The notes below the pieces were generated by a model. The model was not told the DNA's origin. It worked only from the letters and a program-made list of their open reading frames with translations, and made no database searches. Positions 39,351 through 47,433 of a DNA stretch of 47,433 nucleotides are shown here, piece after piece; positions within the stretch are counted from its first letter, which is position 1; each line of letters opens with the position of its first letter. Position numbers and translations under genes: made by a program. Source of the DNA: Patescibacteria group bacterium (GTDB taxonomy: Bacteria; Patescibacteriota; Patescibacteriia; Patescibacteriales; BS150m-G62); the NCBI GenBank assembly GCA_016784175.1, contig JADHVC010000005.1:1-47433 (forward strand). Direction: 5' to 3'.

Positions 39351-40531
39351 ATGCAATTATTTTACAGATACCATCACAACAAATTGTACAATTTCTTTCA
39401 TTCTGACATTTAGCTTTTTGACCTTTCAGTTTGACTTCATACTTTTTCGAGATCAATGATTGCAATTTTTATTCCCATCCTACTATTAAAAATGAATTAT
39501 TCGATTGGAGAAGTGGTATTATATTATTTCTTATATAATTTATTTGACATGCCACTTAATTTTCTTGCTCAAAGCTTAACTGCGAAGTTTGGTGCTAAAT
39601 TTGCAATCATATTAGGCTCGATATTCTCTATTGGATATTTTATTGTTCTTTTTAATTTAACACCTAATAATTGGTTACTCTTACTAGCACTAGCGATACT
39701 TGCAGCCTTCTATGACACACTATATTGGGTAGCACATTTATTTATTTTCTATAAATATAGTCAGAAAAAAACCGAAACACCTCAAAGAACACTAGTGCTT
39801 TACATATCATAAGATTAATTGCCGGAATCTGTGCACCCATTATTGGTGCATTAATATTAGTATTTTTAGACAAACAAATATTAATATTAGTGAGCATTAT
39901 CATATTAACAATATCCATTTGGCCACTATTTAAAATTAGAAATATTAAAGACTTACCAGACACTAAACAACTCTCCTTTAAATCCTTTTTTAACAGCGAG
40001 GGTATATTGAAAAAATATTTATCGATCGGACTGGGATCAATTCATAACAACAGTGAGAATATAATCTGGCCAATGTATATATTTTTAATTTTTGATAGCA
40101 TTAGTTCCGTTGCATACTTACCTATAATAGCATCGATCACTGCAATTATTTTGACTTATTATACTGGCAGAATTGCACAAAAAAACAAAAAGAAATTGAT
40201 TGTGGTTGGTGGAACAATGCTTTCATTGATTTGGCTATTACGAATTTTTATAGAAAATCAACCGTTCTATTATGTAAGTGTCTTTATTATTGGATTACTC
40301 TCTGTATTAATCACTATTCCCATAGATTGCTCTATCACTGAATTAAGCAAAAAGAAAGATCCATTATCAGTCTCAACCTACAGGAACTTCTTTGCTATGT
40401 CTGCTAATATGTTTTTTTATGGATTTTTAACTATATTGATAAACATTTTTCATGTAAGTTTTATCCTAGCGGCTTCAAGTTGTCTCGCAATCGCTTTTCT
40501 AGTAAGCTCAATTAACAATAAATATTTGTAA
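39351..40531 (+). pseudogene. MFS-type transporter pseudogene
   Basis: ATG 39351 reads MQLFYRYHHNKLYNFFHSDI*LFDLSV*LHTFSRSMIAIFIPILL in one frame (TAG 39411, TGA 39432). Frame lost at A7 tract (39765-39771), continuing as ...KNRNTSKNTSALHIIRLIAGICAPIIGALI. Confidence 0.8.
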
Positions 40532-40680
40532 AATTACTTTCGTTTATCATAAGATAGATCAAAAAATCGAAAATATTATTTCCAATATTTCTTTCAAGGG
40601 CGGAAACCATGCTCCCCACATTCTGCTCCCAAGCTTAATTTAATGCAAAAGACACCTAAGTTAAGGTAAAATAATAGTGT

Positions 40681-40758
40681 CAACGTTTCGGTATCATCTA
40701 AAGTTTGCCGTAGCGTAGCGGAGGCAAATATGGGTGGAGCGGTAGCGGAACCAGATAT
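40681..40758. repeat. Structured repeat R1
   Basis: TTTGCC-GTAGCGTAGCGGA-GGCAAA hairpin (40704-40728) plus GGAGCGGTAGCGGA (40736-40749). Closely matches 41715-41805. Confidence 0.8.
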
Positions 40759-40801
40759 TCAGTATTATCGGATGTAAATTTTAGTTTTTATTGCTTGTAT
40801 T

Positions 40802-41452
40802 TCAATTTTCCCATTCGGACATTTCCCAAATATAATAATACTTTTTAGGGTCATGTTCACCAACTCCATTTACTCTGCTGAAATCCAAACCGTTCTCATT
40901 TTCATAACGACCTTGCTCCTCCCAAACAACAGGCATAAGTTCTCTATAAAAATGCCCCCACTCTATTATATCATCTTCCACATCCTCTGACATGTCACCC
41001 CAAGAATCAGCACCGCCTTTCCACCAGAATTGAGCAAGCGGTTTGGGTAATTGAAATACAAGCAACAAATTTTGACCGTTAACCTCAACATCTAAATCGT
41101 ATTCTTTCAATAGTTCTTGCACTTTTTCTCCGTGTGCAATTGTAAAATTAGGGAGGTCAAATTTTTTTTCCAACAAATAATCAATGATCTTTTGAGAAAT
41201 CTGACGGCGTTCGTTACGATATTGTTCTAACAATGATAAAAAGACCTGCCTAAATTCCTCGGAAAGTTCGGAGCAAAACGCCCTTGTTTTATCAAGACAA
41301 CGCTTAGTTTCACTATCAAGCTCATGTTCTTGCACAAACTCTCTCACATTAGGCGAGACTTTTTCGATTTTACTCTTTATTTCGTCGTATGTTTCAAGAT
41401 CCCAAATATCTTCGGGATTTTTGAAACCCTCAAGTCGCCTTATTTTTTTCAA
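40802..41452 (-). CDS. Hypothetical protein (216 aa)
   Basis: Long ORF without recognised domain, between repeats R1 and R2. Confidence 0.7.
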   Translation of the reverse strand: MKKIRRLEGFKNPEDIWDLETYDEIKSKIEKVSPNVREFVQEHELDSETKRCLDKTRAFCSELSEEFRQVFLSLLEQYRNERRQISQKIIDYLLEKKFDLPNFTIAHGEKVQELLKEYDLDVEVNGQNLLLVFQLPKPLAQFWWKGGADSWGDMSEDVEDDIIEWGHFYRELMPVVWEEQGRYENENGLDFSRVNGVGEHDPKKYYYIWEMSEWEN

Positions 41453-41523
41453 ATTGATTTGGGTTTGCGAATTTCATAGTTAATTATTTGTTAGAAAATT
41501 AAAAACTAAAATTTATTTCCGAT

Positions 41524-41806
41524 AACGGCCGCGCCTGATCCAATGTGATTGAAAAAAACGGAGCGTTAGCGGAGTTTTTTTGACAATCATTTTGGATAGG
41601 CGCTGTTGTGCGATGTCACGAGCTTACGAGCGACTAGCAGAACAGCGACGGTAGGCGCGGCCGTTGTACAAATCAGATATGCCGAAACATCGTGAGCCTG
41701 CGAGCGATTTTGTACAACGTTTCGGCATATCTGATGTTTGCCGTAGCGGAGCGGAGGCAAATATGGGTGGAGGCTTTTGTATAAAAGCCGTAACCAGATA
41801 TGCCGT
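41524..41806. repeat. Structured repeat R2: nested palindromes
   Basis: Perfect 13-bp outer arms 41524-41536/41653-41665; 17-bp perfect arms 41672-41688/41719-41735; further nested stems. Confidence 0.9.
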
Positions 41807-41817
41807 GTTAGCTGATG

Positions 41818-41934
41818 TATTTCTTTTCTTTTGTTTTCTGAAAGAAAACTTGTTTTAAAAAATTTTCAAATTTCTTTTTCCGTTTTGGGCGAAGGGCAGA
41901 GGGGATTAAGGGGTGAATGCCCGTAGCCCAAAAC
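41818..41934 (+). repeat. Structured repeat R3
   Basis: TATTTCTTTTCTTTT-[GTTTTCTGAAAGAAAAC]-TTGTTTTAAAAAATTTTCAAATTTCTTTT-...-[GTTTTGGGC...GCCCAAAAC]. Confidence 0.85.
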
Positions 41935-41962
41935 TCCTTGTTAAAATTATACAATATGCGAC

Positions 41963-41991
41963 TTGACATGTAAAATTTCATAACATATACT
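41963..41991 (+). promoter_or_regulatory. Sigma70-type promoter upstream of the Fur-family gene
   Basis: TTGACA-17-TATACT. Confidence 0.7.
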
Positions 41992-42018
41992 AAATGCAAC
42001 ATTGGTGTAATAACAATT

Positions 42019-42438
42019 ATGAATACAGTCTATAAAACAATTACAGTTTCTGGCGGTCGTCTAACTAAAACCAAGAAAGCAATAATTGATGTTTTATGCG
42101 AAAACCATTGTTTTTTATCAAAACATGAATTGGTCGAGAAATTAAAAATTAAGAAGATCAAGCCAGATCGTTCCACCATTTATCGCGAACTGCAATTTTT
42201 GACAAATAATAACATTGTTATAAAAAACACTATTGCTGGAACTGATTATTATGAAATACAGCAAGACCACCACCATCACCTTGTCTGTATGAGTTGTAAT
42301 TCAATTAGTAGTGTTGATATTGGAAACCATTTGGAAAAACAAGAAAAACAGATTGCCAAGCAAAACAAATTTAATATTGTTCATCATTCGCTTGAATTTT
42401 ATGGTTATTGCCAAAAATGCGTAAATAAAAAAATATGA
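42019..42438 (+). CDS. Fur-family metal-responsive regulator
   Basis: wHTH plus HHHHLVCMSCNSI and YGYCQKC metal-site motifs. Confidence 0.9.
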   Translation: MNTVYKTITVSGGRLTKTKKAIIDVLCENHCFLSKHELVEKLKIKKIKPDRSTIYRELQFLTNNNIVIKNTIAGTDYYEIQQDHHHHLVCMSCNSISSVDIGNHLEKQEKQIAKQNKFNIVHHSLEFYGYCQKCVNKKI

Positions 42439-43388
42439 GAATCGCATTTGTAGGAAAAGGCGGGGCAGGAAAAAGCACGATAACCACATCGTTTTCTTTG
42501 TTTTTGGCGAAAAACACAAAAAAGCCAGTTGTTGTTGTAGATGCCGACTTAAATATTCATGCTCCCGAACTTTTAGGGCTTGGAAAACTTCCTTTTGAAA
42601 AACATCTTTCTCATCCTGAGACGAAAAAAATTATAAAAAGATGGCTTATTGGAGATAATTTAATAAGTGATCTTGGGGCATTTAGAAAAACTACACCGCC
42701 GACAAAAAAATCAAACATTTTAAAAATTACAAATTTAGAACTATCACCGTTACTAAATTTTGGATTGAGCAAGCAAAATCTGACTGTTTTTGCTGTCGGC
42801 ACGTATCAAGACAATGAAATTGGTGCTAGTTGCTATCACAACAATCTATCTATTTTTGAAAGTATTCTCAATCATCTTGATGACAAAGACGGTTATTTGA
42901 TTGCGGATATGGTTGCTGGAGTGGATTCTTTCGCCGGCACACTTCATGCGCAGTTTGATCTTATTTGTTTTGTAGCCGAGCCCACCAAAAAAAGTGTTGA
43001 GGTATTCAAAAACTATGAAAGCTTAGCACAAAAAGCAGGAGTCTCAGATGTCTTGATAGCGATTGGAAATAAAATAAGAGAAACGGATGATGAAAAATTT
43101 TTGAAAAATGAAATACCCACAAGTATATTTTTAGGGTCATTCTTAGACGATCCGCACATTAGAGAAGTTGACAGAATAGAAGAAAAAATTGTTTTTGATA
43201 AACTACATCCCGTTAATCAGCAACTTCTTAAGAGCATATTTGAGAGATTGGATTCCCTACCCGACCTCAGAAACAGTCGTCTTAACAAAATTTACGACCT
43301 TCATAAGAAGTATGTTGCTCAGCCGTTTGTAAAAGAAAGATATGGAGACTTAAATGATCAAATCGATCCTGATTTTAAATTTGAATAA
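42435..43388 (+). CDS. MinD/CooC-type P-loop ATPase
   Basis: Deviant Walker A MRIAFVGKGGAGKSTITTSF, VVVDADLNIHAPEL. 4-nt overlap with the Fur-family gene. Confidence 0.85.
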   Translation: MRIAFVGKGGAGKSTITTSFSLFLAKNTKKPVVVVDADLNIHAPELLGLGKLPFEKHLSHPETKKIIKRWLIGDNLISDLGAFRKTTPPTKKSNILKITNLELSPLLNFGLSKQNLTVFAVGTYQDNEIGASCYHNNLSIFESILNHLDDKDGYLIADMVAGVDSFAGTLHAQFDLICFVAEPTKKSVEVFKNYESLAQKAGVSDVLIAIGNKIRETDDEKFLKNEIPTSIFLGSFLDDPHIREVDRIEEKIVFDKLHPVNQQLLKSIFERLDSLPDLRNSRLNKIYDLHKKYVAQPFVKERYGDLNDQIDPDFKFE

Positions 43389-43390
43389 TT

Positions 43391-44881
43391 ATGAACCAAA
43401 AACGATGTAATGTATTTACAGGTGAGAATGCGATTCTTGATTATCTGAACCCTGAATCTCAAATTTTTACTCCGTTAGTGGAGTTGCCAAAGGTTTTGAA
43501 CCCATTTTATGATGACGGTGTTCGAATATATGCGAAATTGTTAAACACACTTCCCCTGACAAATGTTAAATCAATTCCCGCTTTTAATATGCTCAAAGAG
43601 ATGAATCGTAAGGGCGAGTTAAACGATGTCCATACAATAATTGAAAATTCATCAGGGAACACGGTTTTATCGCTTGCGGTTATTGGCAGACTTCTTGGCA
43701 TACCAAATACCAAAGCATTTGTGTCATACGAAGTACTTTTTGGGAAGTTGCAGATGCTTCAGCTTTTTGGAGTCGAGCCGTTAGTTAATAAAGAACCCAT
43801 TTGCCCCGATCCAGCTGATAAAACATCAGGAATTTACAAGGCAAAAAAATGGGGGAAAAGAAAGGATTGGATTAACCCGGGACAATATGAAAACACAGAC
43901 AATCCAGATGGACACAAAAAAATTACTGGACCACAAATATTCGAACAATTGAATGGTGATGTACAAATGTTTTGTGCTGGTTTGGGAACAACAGGAACAA
44001 TGGTTGGGACGGCAGATTATCTAAAAGGGAAAAGTCAAAAAATAAAGACTCTTGGTGTTATACGAACGCCAAATAATCCGGTACCAGGAGTGAGAACAAG
44101 AGGACTACTCAAGATGATAGCGTTTAATTGGAAGAATTATGTTGATTTTGTCGAAGAAGTAGGTACCAAAGATTCGTTTTTAGAAAGTTTACACATGATA
44201 CGACATGGTATTGTTGTTGGTCCAAGTTCAGGCTTCGCCCTCGCTGGTCTTCTTAATTTTTTAAAAAAACAGAAGGAAAAGGATTTGTTAAAATCGTTTG
44301 CCAACAAAGAAGGTTTTATCAACGCTGTATTTATATGTTGTGATTCACCATTCCCATACCTGAAAGATTATTTTCTATATCTGGATAAATCAAACTTCCC
44401 AGAGATAAGTAATTACGAAATCTTGATTGATAAACCTGATCAAAACATAAAATTGCCTGGTAGCGTGAATATTGAAGGATATGAGATAGAGCCACAACAA
44501 GCATTTTCTTTATTCTATAAAAACAGCAAAGAAGAAGTTGAAAAAAAGCTTAACAAAGGAGAAACGGAGTTTGTTGAAAAAAGTAGTATTATAATTGATG
44601 TGCGCTCAAAAGATGAGTTTGATCACTTTCATTTACCAGATTCAATCCATGTTGACTATGAAAATTTCATATCTCGAATTAAAACAGTTATCAGCAGTAA
44701 TAAGCTAGTAAAAAGAAAAGTTTTAGTGGTTTGTAGTTTGGGGTTAAAATCAAATACCGTAACTAACATACTCAGAAAAGAAAAAGTTCAATCTTTCAGC
44801 TTAAAAGGTGGAATAACAGAATGGTCAAATCTGGATTTGCCGCGTTGGAAGCCGGGTACTTGCTTAAAAAATAGGTGCTAA
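43391..44881 (+). CDS. Cysteine synthase-like PLP enzyme fused to a C-terminal rhodanese domain
   Basis: TNVKSIPAFNML (PLP-lysine region), ENSSGNTVLSLA, GLGTTGTMVGTADYLK; C-terminal IIIDVRSKDEFDHFHLPDSIHV...VVCSLGLKSNTV...LKGGITEWSNL. Confidence 0.88.
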   Translation: MNQKRCNVFTGENAILDYLNPESQIFTPLVELPKVLNPFYDDGVRIYAKLLNTLPLTNVKSIPAFNMLKEMNRKGELNDVHTIIENSSGNTVLSLAVIGRLLGIPNTKAFVSYEVLFGKLQMLQLFGVEPLVNKEPICPDPADKTSGIYKAKKWGKRKDWINPGQYENTDNPDGHKKITGPQIFEQLNGDVQMFCAGLGTTGTMVGTADYLKGKSQKIKTLGVIRTPNNPVPGVRTRGLLKMIAFNWKNYVDFVEEVGTKDSFLESLHMIRHGIVVGPSSGFALAGLLNFLKKQKEKDLLKSFANKEGFINAVFICCDSPFPYLKDYFLYLDKSNFPEISNYEILIDKPDQNIKLPGSVNIEGYEIEPQQAFSLFYKNSKEEVEKKLNKGETEFVEKSSIIIDVRSKDEFDHFHLPDSIHVDYENFISRIKTVISSNKLVKRKVLVVCSLGLKSNTVTNILRKEKVQSFSLKGGITEWSNLDLPRWKPGTCLKNRC

Positions 44882-44894
44882 TTATTTTTTTATT

Positions 44895-45000
44895 GTTTTC
44901 GGAGCGATAGCGGAGAAAACACCTTATCCCCCTCTATAATAAAAGAAATTTTAAAATTTTTTAAAACAATTGGGCGATAGCCCAAAAAAGAAAAGGAATA
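44895..45000 (-). repeat. Structured repeat R4, inverted copy of R3
   Basis: Reverse complement: TATTCCTTTTCTTTT-[TTGGGCTATCGCCCAA]-TTGTTTTAAAAAATTTTAAAATTTCTTTT-...AGAGGGGGATAAGGTG-[GTTTTC..GAAAAC]. Confidence 0.85.
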
Positions 45001-45087
45001 TTTCACTTAACTGGTTATTATACAACCTTTATGGTCAAATTATAACAATATTTTGTATATTATACAAACTTTTGTTATTATTTAGTT

Positions 45088-45417
45088 ATGAAAAATATTT
45101 TAAATAATACTGAAATAATATTGAAATTACGAAATTACAGTTCAAAAACACGTAAATCTTATTTATTTTACATTAAAAATTGTATCACATTTTCAAATAA
45201 AAAAGGAATCAAAAATAAAAAGATAGCAATTGAAGAAATTTTATTAGATAAACATAATAGAGAGCATTCGCCTCAAACAATTAATTTAGCACTTAATGCA
45301 GTTAAATATTTTTATAGTGAAGTTCTAAAAGATACAAACTATGCGGAGAGGGAGGGATTCGAACCCTCATTAAGCTGTTTTGAGTATCGCTTTATTGTTA
45401 GCGATAATTCACATTAA
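45088..45417 (+). pseudogene. Truncated tyrosine recombinase (N-terminal core-binding domain only)
   Basis: IILKLRNYSSKTRKSYLFYIKNCITF...HSPQTINLALNAVKYFYSEVL, then reads into a tRNA 3' fragment, giving the artefactual EREGFEPS tail. Confidence 0.7.
45342..45368 (-). other. Partial tRNA 3' end (tRNA-Ser-like T arm and acceptor 3' strand), possible att site
   Basis: Minus strand GAGGGTTCGAATCCCTC-CTCTCCG-CA. No matching 5' acceptor strand seen nearby. Confidence 0.65.
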
Positions 45418-45564
45418 AGCCATGTTTTAAAGGTTATTACGTGAAGTTCAAGCTCAATCATCGTTAATCAATTTTACCACCATTCATCACTTTTTGGGCA
45501 ACCAGTGGGCAACACTTTTTATTGCACACTAACAATATAGAGAAGTGATGAGGTAGTAAAATAA

Positions 45565-46575
45565 TTAATTTTTTATCTTTTTGATTATTTTTTTTGTCTC
45601 CTTGTCAAAATCTGACTCGTAGTTTTTTAGTCTTTTAGTATTGAAAATATCATACTCCTTACTAGCTTTCTCTTCTGCTATTTTTTTAGATATTTTACCC
45701 TTGTTTTGCAAAATTTCTTTTTCATTTAGTCTTAAAAAATCATCCAATTTCATAATCCAATCTTCTTGAGTCATAGTTTTCTTATTTCTTGCTTGAAGTT
45801 CAGCAAAAGAAAGGTATTGATCAACTATTAAATTTAATTCTTGTAATTCATCTTTTGATAAATAGTTTTTAGCTACAAAAGCATCTTTTCTCTTAATTTT
45901 ATTTTTAGGAATAGAAGTGATCCCTAGATTGTCTTTTTTGCTATCAACTCGTTTATATATTATTTCTGCTCCTGTTTTGCCATGAATGCCAAAGTGCATT
46001 TTATTTTGAACTGTTGCAAAAAATTCTCTAGTCTTACTGGATTTAGAATTATAATCTAAGCTTGTTGCATAAATGTCAGTTATTTTTTGATAAAAATTTC
46101 TTTCGCTTGTGCGTATCTCTCGCACTCTTTCAATAAGTTCATTAAAATAGTTTTTATCAAAATGATTACCATTTTTCAATCTTTCATCGTCAAGTATAAA
46201 GCCTTTAATAATGTATTCTTTTAATTGTTTTGTTGCCCAAATCCTAAATTTAGTCGCTTTTTGAGAATTCACCCTATAACCAACGGAAATAATTGCATCA
46301 AGGTTGTAAAATTTAGTTACTCTTTCTACCGTTCTATTGCCCTCTTTTTGAACTATCGAAATTTCCTCGGTAGTTGATTTTTCCTCTAATTCTACCTCTT
46401 TATAGATATTTTTTAAGTGATAGGAAATAGTATCTGAGTCTACATCAAAAAGTTGACTCATTAATTTTTGAGTCAACCAAATATTTTCATCTTTAAAATA
46501 AACATCTACAAAAACTTTTTCATTGTCTTGTGAATAAAGTAAAAAATTGGATTTTTGGAGTTGGTTATTTTTCAT
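45565..46575 (-). CDS. RhuM-family protein
   Basis: VFVDVYFKDENIWLTQKLMSQLFDVDSDTISYHLKNIYKE...YNLDAIISVGYRVNSQKATKFRIWATKQLKEYIIKGF. Confidence 0.9.
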   Translation of the reverse strand: MKNNQLQKSNFLLYSQDNEKVFVDVYFKDENIWLTQKLMSQLFDVDSDTISYHLKNIYKEVELEEKSTTEEISIVQKEGNRTVERVTKFYNLDAIISVGYRVNSQKATKFRIWATKQLKEYIIKGFILDDERLKNGNHFDKNYFNELIERVREIRTSERNFYQKITDIYATSLDYNSKSSKTREFFATVQNKMHFGIHGKTGAEIIYKRVDSKKDNLGITSIPKNKIKRKDAFVAKNYLSKDELQELNLIVDQYLSFAELQARNKKTMTQEDWIMKLDDFLRLNEKEILQNKGKISKKIAEEKASKEYDIFNTKRLKNYESDFDKETKKIIKKIKN

Positions 46576-46634
46576 TTAGATGAATGTATGTGGGGTATAG
46601 GTTTTATGCATTATACGAAATTAAATTTCATTCA

Positions 46635-47433
46635 TCACTCTTCTTTTCTTATTTTATCTAATTCTTTTATATCACTAACCCATTGTTTTAGTTCATTTAC
46701 TTTGTCAATCTGTTCTTTATACGAATCTTCAATATTAAATAGCTCAAATGCAATAATTATAATTGCTCGTGCGGATTTATCACTACTTTCCGCTATTTTT
46801 TTTGATAATTCTTGAAACGCATTTTCTTTGCCTTTAATATAGCTTCCCAAAATTTCATCCTTTTCAAATACTCTATAAATAGTTTCTTGGGGCATATTTG
46901 ATTTAATATTCTCGGCAACTCTCATGAATATTGCCTCTGCTTGTTTTTTACGATTCTCAATTTCCTGATTAATAGTGTGTTCTACTTGAGTCATATGCCC
47001 ATAAGTTAGTTTGCCTGTTTTTGCTAAAGCTTCCAAATCTGTTCTGTCATATGGTCTTTTTTCATAATTACCATGCAGTTTATAATAAGCAACTTTAGCA
47101 GGGTGAGAAATATTAAGCTCTTGACCCTGAAAATCAATATTTTCTGAAGCTAACCACTCTTCTGGAAGCTCAACATTGCCCCAGCCCAATGATTTACCAT
47201 CGTCAGTTCTTTGAATTATATGTAAATCAATAAAATTAAGCGTTTTATCCTCTACAATTTCACCTTGTTTATTAATTGAGGCTATCATTAACTCTGTTTC
47301 TGGACTTCTGTTTATCTCACTAACACCAACTCTTTCATAAATTCTCCTGCTAGTTTCTGGATTACTTGGGTCTTCCTTTCTATTAACAAACAATCCATAT
47401 CCCCGTTTTTCAAGCTGAGCGTCCAGCTTGCCT
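46635..47433 (-). CDS. Hypothetical protein, possible nucleotidyltransferase-like; open at the window end
   Basis: Frame stays open upstream of the listed TTG start (…KLDAQLEKRGYGLFVNRKEDPSN). ISHPAKVAYYKLHGNYEKRPYDRTDLEALAKTGKL resembles the 'K..RpkDr.Dl.al' region of MNT-type proteins. Confidence 0.55.
   Translation of the reverse strand, partial: GKLDAQLEKRGYGLFVNRKEDPSNPETSRRIYERVGVSEINRSPETELMIASINKQGEIVEDKTLNFIDLHIIQRTDDGKSLGWGNVELPEEWLASENIDFQGQELNISHPAKVAYYKLHGNYEKRPYDRTDLEALAKTGKLTYGHMTQVEHTINQEIENRKKQAEAIFMRVAENIKSNMPQETIYRVFEKDEILGSYIKGKENAFQELSKKIAESSDKSARAIIIIAFELFNIEDSYKEQIDKVNELKQWVSDIKELDKIRKEE

Noticed and set aside
40681-41806. Integron attC site / cassette array
   Set aside because: Repeats are palindromic and flank a gene, but I could not find RYYYAAC/GTTRRRY core sites and no integron integrase is present.
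45354-45417. C-terminal EREGFEPSLSCFEYRF... of the 45088 ORF as real protein sequence
   Set aside because: EGFEPS is the usual artefact of translating a tRNA T arm from the opposite strand.
1-47433. CRISPR array
   Set aside because: No regularly spaced direct repeats with unique spacers; the repeats present are irregular hairpins.

Overview
AT-rich window of about 47 kb. Its gene content and style suggest a Candidate Phyla Radiation (Patescibacteria) genome; this is inferred, with no database search. Core part: rpoB-rpoC, tRNA-Glu(UUC), pth, der/engA, an LCP (LytR-CpsA-Psr) protein, an ABC-F ATPase, and a large minus-strand type IV pilus locus (pilB, pilC, pilM fused to SH3, a GspH/GspJ/PilX-like minor pilin set, three tandem major-pilin-like genes, a response regulator, a histidine kinase and a separate membrane sensor). 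Accessory part (about 39.3-47.4 kb): a decayed MFS gene, nested hairpin repeats, an orphan gene, a Fur / P-loop ATPase / CysK-rhodanese operon flanked by inverted structured repeats, an integrase fragment abutting a tRNA 3' fragment, RhuM, and a nucleotidyltransferase-like ORF. The most notable observations are: (1) a prepilin gene and a following His/Cys-rich RTX-like ORF are in the same frame, separated by one UAG; (2) a 1431-aa prepilin-like protein carries about 21 YCF48/BNR-like repeats; (3) two unannotated intergenic transcription units with strong sigma70-type promoters look like small RNAs (13.73-13.85 kb with a C-rich anti-Shine-Dalgarno loop; 3.77-3.49 kb with SD-preceded micro-ORFs); (4) a repeat family keeps its scaffold and hairpin positions while exchanging stem sequences, and flanks the Fur/ATPase/CysK-rhodanese operon in inverted orientation.
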